A DNA stretch of 64,000 nt. Source: Saprospiraceae bacterium (lineage in GTDB: Bacteria > Bacteroidota > Bacteroidia > Chitinophagales > Saprospiraceae). This document shows, piece after piece, positions 17,828 through 26,611 of this stretch; positions within the stretch are counted from its first letter, which is position 1, and each line of letters opens with the position of its first letter. The DNA lies in contig JAEUUT010000070.1 of assembly GCA_016787415.1 (NCBI GenBank), positions 186,001-250,000 on the forward strand, read 5' to 3'. The translations under genes were made by a program, and so were the position numbers. The notes beneath the pieces are model-generated. The model had not been told where the DNA came from. It did not search any database and was given only the letters and a program-made list of their open reading frames with translations.

Positions 17828-18175
17828 ATGTCACCTGAAAATCACGGTAACACATTACTTTACGAATACTTTATTCGGAGAGCACACAAATCTTCACGAA
17901 CTACCAAAAACGGCGCTGATTCGTCTGTTATGGCAATTCTGATGAACATTGAGCAAGGCACAGCCAGAAAAGGCAACCTGGACAAGCAGATCACAAAAGT
18001 CAAAGGCTACATGGAAAAGGCTTTGGATAAGTTTCTGAAATTCAAATTGACTGAAGCCGAAAGGACGGCATTCCTTCAGTTGAAGAAAGACCTGGAACCG
18101 GCCTATTCATCCGCGCAGTTGATGCGGATCGTGGAAAGCGGACTGGAATTTACGCAGCGCTTTGTGAAAGATTAA
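17828..18175 (+). CDS. Conserved-looking hypothetical protein
   Basis: A 115-residue soluble, Lys-rich, largely helical protein (MSPENHGNTLLYEYFIRRAH at the start, KGYMEKALDKFLKFKLTEAE in the middle). No signal peptide, membrane segment or catalytic motif is visible and no family is recognised. It is transcribed away from the arsenic operon from a promoter close to a possible ArsR operator, so arsenite control is possible. It is the only plus-strand gene in the first 26.9 kb, which makes it stand out. Coding is supported by the promoter, normal codon use and absence of better alternatives on the other strand. Confidence 0.6.
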   Translation: MSPENHGNTLLYEYFIRRAHKSSRTTKNGADSSVMAILMNIEQGTARKGNLDKQITKVKGYMEKALDKFLKFKLTEAERTAFLQLKKDLEPAYSSAQLMRIVESGLEFTQRFVKD

Positions 18176-18203
18176 GAGATATGCGAACGGGGTGGGGTGT
18201 GCT

Positions 18204-18512
18204 TTATGCCACTTCACCCAACCGCTCCCTCAACTTAGCCAGCATCATAACCCGAATATCTGCCGACCGTTTCACTTCCTCGTAGGGAAGTTTAATGACG
18301 ATGTAGCGCACACCTTCTTCAACCCATTCGTCGTCGCCCCGGTCATCGTTGGTACAGACATAGGTAATACCCACGTCTTTCTTTAAGTGGTTGAGTTTGG
18401 AAGCGATAAAGGACGTATCTACTTTATCGGCTACATCCTGTTCGACAATTTTTGTGACTGTGACCAAGTGATAAGTTTTTTGCAAAGTTAGGGAATTTGA
18501 GTAAAAAAGCAA
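18204..18512 (-). CDS. Hypothetical protein in the mobile region
   Basis: A 102-residue soluble protein with mixed alpha/beta character (ITYVCTNDDRGDDEWVEEGV, then VRYIVIKLPYEEVKRS). No family is recognised. Its ATG lies 3 bp after the stop of the membrane-anchored gene upstream, so the two form a pair. An inner start, for instance a GTG near residue 17, is possible because the first residues are of low quality. The pair lies at the left side of the repeat-rich, AT-rich mobile region. Confidence 0.5.
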   Translation of the reverse strand: MLFYSNSLTLQKTYHLVTVTKIVEQDVADKVDTSFIASKLNHLKKDVGITYVCTNDDRGDDEWVEEGVRYIVIKLPYEEVKRSADIRVMMLAKLRERLGEVA

Positions 18513-18515
18513 TCT

Positions 18516-19040
18516 CTAACGGCGTATCGGATTGTAAGGCGGTCTTATGAGCCTTAGTTCTTCTTCCCTGGCAAGGTTTTCAGGAAGCACAGGATAAGTG
18601 TAAATTTTCTTCTTTTCTTCTTTGAGGCATTCGTGTAATGTTCCCCGAAATTGAACGATGTAGTAAACCCCGTTGCCTCTGAGAAATTTATAGTCATAAC
18701 GGCCTTGCTCACCTTTCGTCGTTGTCCCGTATTTCCAAACTTCACCGGCTTTCAAAAAGTATAACGCAAAGCCACTGTGTACACAGGTGTACCAACCGTC
18801 CGTGAGCGCTACTAATGCGTATTGTTCGGCTTCATCGGCTTCGTCGAGGTGGTTTTGCAGTTCTTTCCGGTATTGGGCGGTAAGTTGTGCTTCTCCGTTA
18901 ACGTATTCCACTACATCCCGCCATTTAAGCGCACATACGATAAGTATTGACGCAACGATAAAAAGCGGCAAGAAAAGTGTCTTTTCTTTTTTCGTTTCTG
19001 ACGGCGAGTAATCCGGCCGAGGAGTTTGATCTGCTCCCAT
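18516..19040 (-). CDS. Membrane-anchored protein with a possible GIY-YIG-like C-terminal domain
   Basis: A 174-residue protein starting at MGADQTPRPDYSPSETKKEK; the upstream ATG at 19163 would add an unlikely leader. Residues about 21-38 (LFLPLFIVASILIVCAL) are a membrane anchor, then comes an acidic helix. The C-terminal part has GEVWKYGTTTKGEQGRYDYK, a later ECLKEEKKKIYTYPVLPENL and a final RPPYNP. The order Tyr-Gly, Arg-Tyr, Glu, Asn recalls the GIY-YIG nuclease fold, seen as C-terminal domains of some Bacteroidota toxins. This is a weak pattern-level resemblance. The role is unknown; it shares an operon with the 102-residue gene. Confidence 0.5.
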   Translation of the reverse strand: MGADQTPRPDYSPSETKKEKTLFLPLFIVASILIVCALKWRDVVEYVNGEAQLTAQYRKELQNHLDEADEAEQYALVALTDGWYTCVHSGFALYFLKAGEVWKYGTTTKGEQGRYDYKFLRGNGVYYIVQFRGTLHECLKEEKKKIYTYPVLPENLAREEELRLIRPPYNPIRR

Positions 19041-20152
19041 GACTTCTATGGTTGGATTTTGTTTTGGAAGAAGTTGAGTCACTAATTTAAAGCAAACAAA
19101 GTAGTTATTGTTCCGTAATTGTTTTGTTATATGGTTAATGGCATGCACCAAAAATTGGGCCACTTATACAGTAAAGTATAAAATATCGGTATTTTAGCCG
19201 GAAAACGACTAAAAACTGTGACTCACCAATTTCCTGTGTTTGTCATATTATCCGGCTCGATTTATTGCGAGGTTGGGGATCAAGGTTTAAAAAGCATACT
19301 TTAATCCGGCTTATTTGAGTGACGACTGAAATATTTGTAAACCTCACATTTTCAACCGCACAATCCGGCTCCTATCTATTTCCAAATATTCCGGTATTAA
19401 CCCTGTAAATGGCAATCAATCCGGCCTTTACGAACAATATGCCCGGCTATTTTTGAATCCCTCCACTTTTTTGCTCGTTATCCGGCCTAATTGTTTGGCG
19501 TTTCCGGTAATAGGGCGGCTTTGGCATAATAATCCGGGCAATTCGATATAGTGGTTCCGTCTATTTCCGGCTGTTCTGATCTTCAATCCGGCACATTCAA
19601 TTTTCAATGTTTTTGAATTGTTGGGCGATAAATCCGGCCTTTACAAACTATGTCCAGCTGTTTTTATATCCCCTGACTTGTGCTCGTTATCCGGCCTGAT
19701 TGTTTGATGTTTCCGGTAATTAGAGGGGTTTAGGCATATTAATCCGGGCAAATCGAATAGAAGTCGGCCTTTTCCGGCTGTTCTGATCCTCAATCCGGCA
19801 CATTCAATTTTCAATGTTTTTGAATTGTTGGGCGATAAATCCGGCCTTTACGAGCTATATCCAGATATTTTCAGGTCCCCTGACTTTTGTTTGTTATCCG
19901 GCCTGATTGTTTGGGTTTTCCGGTAACTAGAGGGGCGTAGGCATAATGATCCGGGTAATTTGAATAGTGGTTCCGTCTATTTCCGGCTGTTCTGATCCTC
20001 AATCCGGCTCATTCAATTTTCAATGTTTTTGATATTACAGGGTGATAAATCCGGCCTTTGTGAACAATAACGTCTTCTATTGGTGGCATATCTAATGCAA
20101 ATTGTCTGTTTGAAATGCTGATACGGTTTTGCCGGATTTTTCGAAAGCCGGA

Positions 20153-20434
20153 TTAATGATCCCAGAAAAGCGGATAACCTTTATCGTTGAGTGCCCAGCC
20201 AAAGTCCGGTTCAGGCCGGATAAAATAATCTGCGAGATCATATCCGGCACTGTGATCTTCCTTCGCAGCAAAACGTTCCAATAAATCCGATACTTGAACT
20301 TCAAATCCGGCTTTTCTCATTTCTTTTGCTTTCTCCAACCAAAGTAAATAACATCCTAAATCCGGATTCTGTACTTTTTTAATCCCGCACATTTTTCCGA
20401 ATTTAGGTTGTGTAAACCGCCGGTTACTAACCAC
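20153..20434 (-). CDS. Possible small hypothetical protein within the repeat region
   Basis: An open frame of 93 codons; an inner Met (MCGIKKVQNPDLGCYLLWLE) would give 79 residues. The product has a protein-like pattern, with helical KAKEMRKAGFEVQVSDLLER and an ordered end PDFGWALNDKGYPLFWDH. The TCCGGC-type motif occurs several times inside it, so either the repeats invaded a gene or this frame is open by chance. No family is recognised and no promoter was identified. I list it with low confidence because it is the best open frame in 1.8 kb. Confidence 0.4.
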   Translation of the reverse strand: MVSNRRFTQPKFGKMCGIKKVQNPDLGCYLLWLEKAKEMRKAGFEVQVSDLLERFAAKEDHSAGYDLADYFIRPEPDFGWALNDKGYPLFWDH

Positions 20435-20885
20435 AGAAAATCAGATAAGACGGCAGTCATTAGGGTGGTATTTTTCTCGCTTTCTATAATACATTTCCGG
20501 CCGAGCGATTATTCTTTACCATTAATCCGGCTCAAAGCGAGCGTGTAAATGACGGGGCTGTTTTACATTTACCCGGCTTTTATCCGGCTATATTGCTTCG
20601 CGAATTGACGCTTAAATTATTCTGCTGTGTTGGAATATGCCGGAAAATACTTTTTTTAAATAACCAGGCACCGCATAATTTCCGGGGATTATTGGCCGGG
20701 GTTTAGAAAATATTAATCCGGCCTTTTGATCCTTGCAAAATGATGACCACCGAAATAATTCATTCTGTATACCCCGGATAATTAAAATTTTGGCAGGTAT
20801 AAGAGCGGGTAAAATCAAAATAATGCGGCTCAAATTCCCGGATTGTTTAGACTAAGTGGGCAATGGCCTACGAAAACATGCACCA

Positions 20886-20921
20886 TTAATCCGGCCTTTA
20901 TTAGTAAAAAGGCCGGATTAA
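20886..20921. repeat. Perfect 14-bp hairpin made from two opposed TCCGGC motifs
   Basis: TTAATCCGGCCTTT (20886-20899) and its exact reverse complement (20908-20921) enclose an 8-base loop. No T-run follows in either direction, so it is not a typical terminator. It lies 75 bp past the end of the BT4734-like gene. Confidence 0.8.
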
Positions 20922-20993
20922 TTGCTTTAAAGCGGTTAATTTTTCTGAATGGGAAGCAATTAATCCGGCTCCAACCGGAAAATACATTTCAAG

Positions 20994-22247
20994 TTATTGG
21001 CCATTCTTGATTTTTTTTGCCCGTGCTTTTGATTTCTCCCATGCATGCTCACTTTCTTCTGTTAATTTCTCTAACCCTTCCAACTGCAAATCAAAACGGC
21101 CAATAAGTTGGGTTATTTCCGGGGTTTTCCGGATCAATTGGGCCAAACCTGCTGCCTGTGCATCTGGTAAATTCCAGGTAGCCGGATAGCCAGAGGGGTT
21201 TAACAACACCTCGAAATATTGCCCTGAATTTCGATCCTGGAAGCGTTCCTGCCGGAATCCGGGCGGAAGCACGGTCAGATTGGATAAGCAAGTTATAGGT
21301 GGTGGTGCATCTGCGATAACGTTTACGGAGGGGCCGGATAAATCCGCTTTATATTCCAAACCATGTCGCCGGGCAATTTCAAAAAATGACCCTAACGTAA
21401 TCCGGCTGGCACCCATTCGCAGGCAAGAGGAAAACTGTTTGTCGGTCTCTTCATTATGGTATGCTGGGTGGTATTGGCTCGCCCGGTGAAAATAGTCGCG
21501 ACCCTTTTCACCGAACTCGTTGGCCAGTGCACATCCGATGGAAAACCAAGCAGCATATCCATCGGTTATGTCCTTTCCTGCCGCGTCTATTTGCGCCAAG
21601 ATCGCTTCGACTTTGGTATTGTTAGTTCCACTGTGCTGCGTCTTTTGGCGTGGCGCATAGTTGTTCTGGTGAGATGTTTTTTCTTTGGCATAGATGACCG
21701 CCTGAGGGTTGAAATAGGCTTCCGGGTCATAACTCCAATAACGCGGATGTGCTACGCTTCCGCACTTTTCATCCAGCACAATACCCCAGCCGGAAAAGTC
21801 GGATTTGAGCGCTTCAAAATGGGATTGGTGCTGTGCGGGGTTCGCTATTGCAACCACACCCCAGACACCTGTACCGGACGCGGAGAGAGCGCAGTAGGCA
21901 ACCTGCTGTAGGTGCGAAATCTGTTCCTTCCAGGTTCTGGCAGTTTCTGCATTCAGAGTCGGATTCTCTTTTGGGTCGATATCGAATTGCAACAGACCAG
22001 AATGGGCCAACAAATCTTTTTCGGAACGGTGGCTGAAGGTGCCGGACGGTGTGAAACAAGGCAGATTTATTTTGAGCGACGCCCGTTTTCCTTTGTCACT
22101 GGTACGACGGATCTGCTCGATAAGGGAACCGTATTTTGCAACCAGTTTTTGAGAAGTGACTATCTGAAAAAATGGTCCGTTGGTGGGATTGTCCGGGTTG
22201 GTCACCCTGGGGAAAAAACTAACATTCCGGTATAAGGGGTTCGTCAT
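20994..22247 (-). CDS. BT4734/BF3469-family protein (VirE N-terminal-like, primase-like)
   Basis: A 417-residue protein starting at MTNPLYRNVSFFPRVTNPDN. The first half has LLAHSGLLQFDIDPKENPTL, with an Asp pair as in primase-polymerase folds, and AYCALSASGTGVWGVVAIAN, both typical of the BT4734 family found in Bacteroidota mobile elements. A second part near residues 225-300 (GKDITDGYAAWFSIGCALAN) resembles the primase C-terminal helical domain. The likely role is initiation of element replication or priming. It is read after the DUF3987 gene across a 218-bp gap filled with inverted repeats. Confidence 0.8.
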   Translation of the reverse strand: MTNPLYRNVSFFPRVTNPDNPTNGPFFQIVTSQKLVAKYGSLIEQIRRTSDKGKRASLKINLPCFTPSGTFSHRSEKDLLAHSGLLQFDIDPKENPTLNAETARTWKEQISHLQQVAYCALSASGTGVWGVVAIANPAQHQSHFEALKSDFSGWGIVLDEKCGSVAHPRYWSYDPEAYFNPQAVIYAKEKTSHQNNYAPRQKTQHSGTNNTKVEAILAQIDAAGKDITDGYAAWFSIGCALANEFGEKGRDYFHRASQYHPAYHNEETDKQFSSCLRMGASRITLGSFFEIARRHGLEYKADLSGPSVNVIADAPPPITCLSNLTVLPPGFRQERFQDRNSGQYFEVLLNPSGYPATWNLPDAQAAGLAQLIRKTPEITQLIGRFDLQLEGLEKLTEESEHAWEKSKARAKKIKNGQ

Positions 22248-22263
22248 TATAGATAAATGTTGA

Positions 22264-22287
22264 GAATTTCCCAAAAATGGGAAATTC
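22264..22287. repeat. Inverted repeat 1 with TTCCCA core
   Basis: GAATTTCCCA and its exact reverse complement surround an AAAA loop, directly upstream of the BT4734-like start at 22247. It shares the TTCCCA/TGGGAA core with two further inverted repeats in the same gap, so it may be an operator or origin site. Confidence 0.7.
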
Positions 22288-22338
22288 AGGGTAATTATTT
22301 GGTTGTCAATTATTTGGAATGGGAATCTTTAGTTTCTT

Positions 22339-22389
22339 GTGGGAATACTTGGGAAATCCTAATATTCTGGATTTTCCAAGTATTCCCAC
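22339..22389. repeat. Inverted repeat 2, 21-bp arms
   Basis: The arms 22339-22359 and 22369-22389 are reverse complements over 21 bp with one mismatch, around a 9-base AT-rich loop. Each arm has GGGAATACTTGGGAA or its complement. In the DUF3987 to BT4734 gap this could be a replication origin, an operator or an RNA hairpin. Confidence 0.75.
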
Positions 22390-22440
22390 TTGTATTAGGA
22401 TAATCTATTGATTTTGAACAATTTAAAAACAATATTCCCA

Positions 22441-22456
22441 TTCCCACAAGTGGGAA
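22441..22456. repeat. Inverted repeat 3 with TTCCCA core
   Basis: TTCCCACAAGTGGGAA is a perfect 7-bp inverted repeat around AA, ending 10 bp from the stop codon of the DUF3987 gene. It is the third member of the TTCCCA/TGGGAA set. Confidence 0.7.
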
Positions 22457-22465
22457 ATCAGGAAA

Positions 22466-23791
22466 TTATCTTTTTAAACTGTTCAGAAAGCGGTATACGG
22501 TTGACTTAGGTATTCCGGTGCGCTTCGCTATTTCAAGCGGTTTGGCCCCCTGCCGCCACAGGGTTTCACATAATGCAAAAAGATCTGCCTTTTCGGTAAG
22601 TTTGTTTTGGAAATCCAGAGTGTCCTTTGACACTCGCGGGCGTGGTAAATCATAGTAAACCATTAACGCATGGCGCATTAAAACTTCCACGATCCGAAGC
22701 GCATTTTCAAAGTCGGTATCGGTGCAAACCAGGGTGGGAGGGTAGTCCGCTTCACCAAAATGGCGCAAGGCAGTAAATAACATGGCCAGCCGAAAACAGA
22801 TAAGCCCGAGCCGATTCACCGTGCCGTCCAAATCTGTAGAGACCATATCGCCAAGTTCTTTTTTCCATTCGCTAAATGTGCTTAAGAAACGTGTCTCCTG
22901 GTGCACCTGCAATTCAAATTCAATCGGTTTCGACAACGTTTCCAAATATGAATGGATCTTGTAAAAGGTTTTCCCCAGTTCATCGAAATATTCAGGGTAA
23001 CCGCGTTTACTGTTATTAAATACGTTTTTGAAATCTCTACAAGGCGTTAAAAAAAAGTGCAAGAACCGACTGAACAATCCGTTTTGGATTGTCGGAACGA
23101 GCTTTTGATATTGGTCGGGAGTAGAAGAAAGGATAACCGATAAATGCGGTGTTTCAACTTCGCGTAGTTCGCTTCCAGTACGCCGGTAAAAACTTATCGG
23201 CTCGTGGTGGAATGCCTTACGCAATACATCGGAGAATCCGCCATAATCGGTTTTCAGCGCATCAGCCAATGTATCGCCTTCGTTCTCAAAAAGTATGCCT
23301 GTACCACCATTGTTGTTCAACAATTCCACCACTCCAGATTTGCTGTTATTGGCTGGAAAAAAAAGCATCAGATCGCCCGGCTTTTCCGGTTCTGCCAGTT
23401 TGTTTTCTTTCGCGTCGATGCAATCTTGTTTGTATTGGGCCAGCATTTTGGCTGACCTTTCTTTACGTTTAAGGTGGATCTCATTGCCTAGTCGGCGGGC
23501 CAGTTGAAGGGTGCCTTTACCTGACCCGTAGGCCCCTAAAATGTAGCAGTAGAGATTGCATCCGTAGTATTGAGTGTCGTAGAAACCCCGAAGGTTGGGT
23601 AGTAAACCGGAGATCACCCCCAATGCGCCAACCAAAAACACTTCCTTTTCAGCCTGCTCCTCCAGTACGGAACAGGCATCTTTAAGTAAGCTGGGCAGAT
23701 TATCGAACACTTCATCCGATAATGCAGGCGGCTTTTGCACAAGCGGCAGCGGCGGATTTTCCAAATCCGCACCATGTGGAATGCTATTCAT
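22466..23791 (-). CDS. DUF3987 domain protein (mobile-element ATPase-like)
   Basis: A 441-residue protein with the DUF3987 pattern. GVISGLLPNLRGFYDTQYYG leads to a P-loop-like ILGAYGSGKGTLQLARRLGN (around residues 85-104), then GGTGILFENEGDTLADALKT and SVILSSTPDQYQKLV, which look like Walker B and sensor segments. The last 40 residues form an HTH (LEIAKRTGIPKSTVYRFLNS). DUF3987 proteins accompany BT4734-like proteins in Bacteroidota elements and are thought to aid replication. Its ATG overlaps the stop of the HTH gene upstream by 4 bp. The HTH end could let it bind the nearby inverted repeats. Confidence 0.85.
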   Translation of the reverse strand: MNSIPHGADLENPPLPLVQKPPALSDEVFDNLPSLLKDACSVLEEQAEKEVFLVGALGVISGLLPNLRGFYDTQYYGCNLYCYILGAYGSGKGTLQLARRLGNEIHLKRKERSAKMLAQYKQDCIDAKENKLAEPEKPGDLMLFFPANNSKSGVVELLNNNGGTGILFENEGDTLADALKTDYGGFSDVLRKAFHHEPISFYRRTGSELREVETPHLSVILSSTPDQYQKLVPTIQNGLFSRFLHFFLTPCRDFKNVFNNSKRGYPEYFDELGKTFYKIHSYLETLSKPIEFELQVHQETRFLSTFSEWKKELGDMVSTDLDGTVNRLGLICFRLAMLFTALRHFGEADYPPTLVCTDTDFENALRIVEVLMRHALMVYYDLPRPRVSKDTLDFQNKLTEKADLFALCETLWRQGAKPLEIAKRTGIPKSTVYRFLNSLKR

Positions 23792-24132
23792 CGTTTCTGG
23801 GATTTGAAGGTGACCTCCTGGGAGATTTCAGCAACAGTTTTTCGCCGGTTTTCCAACATCCAAATTTCCAGCTCTGTACGGCGAAATTTCACGCCCTTAC
23901 CTCGTTTAAAGTGCGGAATAGTACGTTGTGAAGTAAAACTGTACAGGGTTTGTTTGGCTAAACCCGTGAATTCAGCAGCCTCTTCTATATTGAGGATTTC
24001 CTTAGATGCTCCGGTATGGTTTGAATGTGATTGTGCCTGTTGGAGCAGCAGTTGGGCAAAGGCTTCAAGATCGCCTTTCGTGATTTCGAGTTTGACTCGG
24101 TCGGGTAATTGGGTGATATCAATGGAGTTCAT
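23788..24132 (-). CDS. Excisionase-like helix-turn-helix protein
   Basis: A 114-residue protein starting at MNSIDITQLPDRVKLEITKG; the ATG at 24159 would add nine residues. The C-terminal half is an excisionase-family winged HTH: LNIEEAAEFTGLAKQTLYSF, then RTIPHFKRGKGVKFRRTELE. Such proteins direct excision or control element genes. It is followed without a gap by the DUF3987 gene, and a short hairpin near 24138-24155 lies just upstream. It belongs to the integrase-proximal module. Confidence 0.85.
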   Translation of the reverse strand: MNSIDITQLPDRVKLEITKGDLEAFAQLLLQQAQSHSNHTGASKEILNIEEAAEFTGLAKQTLYSFTSQRTIPHFKRGKGVKFRRTELEIWMLENRRKTVAEISQEVTFKSQKR

Positions 24133-24230
24133 ATAAGCGTCGTTTTTATGACGCCACAAAAATCAGTAGGAATCAAAAGTCAAAACAAGTAGCCACTGTT
24201 GAACCCCCAGTCGAACCCCCAGTTGTTTTT

Positions 24231-25379
24231 TTATTGATTCAATGCATCCAGAAGCGGGGCAGACACATTGCGCTTGATTTCATGTTGGAAAGTCAAAATG
24301 CCATAAACGTACTCAGCATTCAGTTCGCTCATTTTCTTGGTAGTGGGATTTTTGCACCTAAAATATTGAGTAAGCCATCTTTGAAGTTCAGCCTTCGAGG
24401 ATTGGACCATTTTCATATCATCCAATTTTAAAAAATAGGTTACTAAGCGTTTTGTATTGCCTTTGAAATCGACAAAACCTTCAATTGTTTGGCCTGCTAG
24501 TAATGATTGAAGGGGTGCCCAATGTTGTTCCTCAAAATATATCTTCAGGGTCTCAAACAATGCTTTTTCTACCTCTGATTTCCTGAAATGAATAATTACA
24601 GGTAGGGATGCTGCTTCAGGAGTTCCAAGTATGTTAGGGACGATGGTTTCCAGTTCTTCAGTTACAGTTTCAACAACATTTGATAATTTCTTGGTACTCA
24701 TCCACAATTCAAAGGAGCGTTCATGCTTATTATTTAACAACTGTACTTTAGAATCAAATTTCAGAGCCGTTCGGTCAATTTTAAAAGTTTCGTATTGCCA
24801 TATAATTTGACGCACATAGGAAGAGAATTCATCCAAATCGTTTTTGAAATTTTTCTTCAAATGAAGATCAAAAAATTTGGTGCTATCCGTAAAATCTAAC
24901 TTTGCCCATCGAAGGGCGAAGAACAAATCAAAATCCTTTTCGTCCTTATCCTTGGAAAGTATGATCGGTAAATCCATCTCATAACCGTTAGATCCAGCAA
25001 CCATAAAGCCGCGAGCTAATCGCATTGAATCGTTCTCTCCTTCGTGATCCGGGTCAGCAATGGCATATATGTATTTACTGTCAAAACTCAGGTTTCGACG
25101 TTCCATTACTCCAATAGCGGCAGACTGGAGCATATTAATGAAAGGAGATGGATTGGGAAATAGAGACATCTCCTGTGGGAATATCCCGTAATCTGCCCAT
25201 ATTTTGGATATACTTATTATATAGGTGTCGTCCGAAAAATCCGTAGGCTCTTGCTCAATTAGTACCGTGTCCTTATGCTCCACCCATCGTTCCAGAACCT
25301 TACGTTTCCAAAGGATTTCCTCACTAGTTTCTTGAGAGTCAAATTGGTCAGCAGAATCGCTGAATATATTTTCAGTCAT
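24231..25379 (-). CDS. Hypothetical protein next to the integrase
   Basis: A 382-residue soluble, acidic protein. The start is rich in Asp and Glu (SDSADQFDSQETSEEILWKR), the middle has several aromatic helices (SYVRQIIWQYETFKIDRTAL), and the end has LQRWLTQYFRCKNPTTKKMS. No family or catalytic motif was recognised. Its ATG lies 13 bp after the integrase stop, so it is co-transcribed with the integrase, and the excisionase-like gene follows. Proteins at this position in Bacteroidota elements are usually unnamed. A direct repeat of GAACCCCCAGT occurs twice (24201 and 24213) just past its stop. Confidence 0.7.
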   Translation of the reverse strand: MTENIFSDSADQFDSQETSEEILWKRKVLERWVEHKDTVLIEQEPTDFSDDTYIISISKIWADYGIFPQEMSLFPNPSPFINMLQSAAIGVMERRNLSFDSKYIYAIADPDHEGENDSMRLARGFMVAGSNGYEMDLPIILSKDKDEKDFDLFFALRWAKLDFTDSTKFFDLHLKKNFKNDLDEFSSYVRQIIWQYETFKIDRTALKFDSKVQLLNNKHERSFELWMSTKKLSNVVETVTEELETIVPNILGTPEAASLPVIIHFRKSEVEKALFETLKIYFEEQHWAPLQSLLAGQTIEGFVDFKGNTKRLVTYFLKLDDMKMVQSSKAELQRWLTQYFRCKNPTTKKMSELNAEYVYGILTFQHEIKRNVSAPLLDALNQ

Positions 25380-25391
25380 TGTATCTGTGGA

Positions 25392-26609
25392 TTAGAGAAT
25401 TGATTTCATTGCCTCGTCCATAATTGTATTGCCGAAACTGTCAAGGTATATCTGCGTAGTCCGTTCCGACTCGTGTCCCAATGCCTGGCTAATAATTGCA
25501 GTGGAAACACCGCTTGACTTCATATTCGTTGCAAAGGAGTGCCGAGCCACATAGGTAGTCAGATTAACACCAATCCCTGCCTGCTCCGCTAAAATTTTTA
25601 GCGCCTTATTGATTTGCTTCAAAACTTTATCAATACGGTAATCTTTGCTTTCCGCTGTAGCATGCGCCTCGTTTAGAATAGGAAAGATATAACCTTCCAC
25701 ATTTGAATAGTGCTCCTGGTAATAATCTAAAATCTGCTGTGCGGGAGGAAGTAACACTACATTGATCAATTCCTTGGTTTTACGCCGTATATAAATCAGT
25801 CGGTTATCGCGTACATTTTCTTTTTTGAGGTAAGCGAGATCGATGAAGTTTATCCCGGCACAATAGTAGATAAAGATGAAATAATCCCGCGCGAGATAAA
25901 GTTGAGTGTCGGGTGTCAATTCCAGATGTTCGATTCTCCGAATCTCCTCCCGCAAGATTGCCCGTTTATGTGGCTTATCGCGTCTATACTTAGTGAAACT
26001 AAAGTCTTTAAATGGATTGAAATCCTCTTTGACAAGATCTTCTTTTCTGGCACTATTCAGTAGTGTCTTGAAAGTTCTCATAGGCACAAAAACAGAATTG
26101 GGTTTCATGCCACTACTGGAAAGGTATTCGTCAAAACGAATGATAAAACTTGTAGTAATGTCTGAAAAAGCAAAGTCTTTTCCACCGCGAAATTTTCTCA
26201 GGTAGTTCCGCGTCGAAACGAATACAGCGGCGTACCCTAAGCGTCCTGCTTTCCGTAGCCGCTCGATGGTTTCGTCAAAATACTGAAGGACTTTAATTTG
26301 GTTGCGACGTTTATCTGCGGACAGTCGGTTGCAAAGCTCTTCCAGGGAATAATCCCCACCTTCAGACTCCAAGTCGATGATGAGTTTTTGGGCCTCCAAA
26401 CGTTTCGTATCAATTAATACGCTCAACTCACGAAAATGTGGATGTTTGCGCTTAGGCATTTTTGTCTCATCATCCCAAAGGTCGGGATGACACGAAGCAT
26501 TGAGATAAAAATACTTCGTCTTGCGGTTATGGATAAGGCGCAACATGATGGGGTGGGCACCATTGCTGAGCGTTTTCGAAGTAAAGAGTACTACCTTTGC
26601 TGAAGCCAT
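25392..26609 (-). CDS. int: Tyrosine integrase, Bacteroidota type
   Basis: A 405-residue site-specific recombinase starting at MASAKVVLFTSKTLSNGAHP. It has the Arm5-type N-terminal domain and a SAM-like core-binding domain (about 105-200), then the catalytic part. The first catalytic Arg position is replaced (YYCAGINFIDLAYLKKENV), as in many Bacteroidota integrases such as IntDOT. The Lys (IYIRRKTKEL), TYVARHSFATNMK, ALGHESERTTQIYLDSF with the His, Arg and nucleophile Tyr are all present. It sits 130 bp from a tRNA-Ala remnant, the likely attachment site. Three GTTTAAAC palindromes overlap its leader. Confidence 0.93.
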   Translation of the reverse strand: MASAKVVLFTSKTLSNGAHPIMLRLIHNRKTKYFYLNASCHPDLWDDETKMPKRKHPHFRELSVLIDTKRLEAQKLIIDLESEGGDYSLEELCNRLSADKRRNQIKVLQYFDETIERLRKAGRLGYAAVFVSTRNYLRKFRGGKDFAFSDITTSFIIRFDEYLSSSGMKPNSVFVPMRTFKTLLNSARKEDLVKEDFNPFKDFSFTKYRRDKPHKRAILREEIRRIEHLELTPDTQLYLARDYFIFIYYCAGINFIDLAYLKKENVRDNRLIYIRRKTKELINVVLLPPAQQILDYYQEHYSNVEGYIFPILNEAHATAESKDYRIDKVLKQINKALKILAEQAGIGVNLTTYVARHSFATNMKSSGVSTAIISQALGHESERTTQIYLDSFGNTIMDEAMKSIL

Positions 26610-26611
26610 TC

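Larger units (their letters stand above)
19190..20975. repeat. TCCGGC-rich repeat region with a 210-bp tandem unit
   Basis: About 1.8 kb in which AATCCGGC or a close variant recurs more than 25 times. Between 19251 and 20050 the motif starts at 19251, 19305, 19364, 19420, 19481, 19533, 19587, 19633, 19690, 19743, 19794, 19840, 19897, 19950, 20003 and 20050, so steps are 46-61 bp with a mean near 53. From 19418 the sequence is an imperfect tandem repeat with unit starts at 19418, 19631, 19838 and 20048, each unit having four motif sites. The motif then continues in both orientations to 20963, through a possible small gene at 20153-20434. The rest of this stretch has no convincing gene. The function is unknown. 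Confidence 0.85.

Noticed and set aside
19190..20060. CRISPR array
   Set aside because: The repeated core is only about 8-10 bases, the longer unit is 210 bp with four cores, the intervening sequences are themselves repeated, and no cas gene is present.
20612..20833. Open frame of 73 codons on the minus strand in the TCCGGC field
   Set aside because: The product has no protein-like pattern or start signal, and the frame overlaps repeat motifs.
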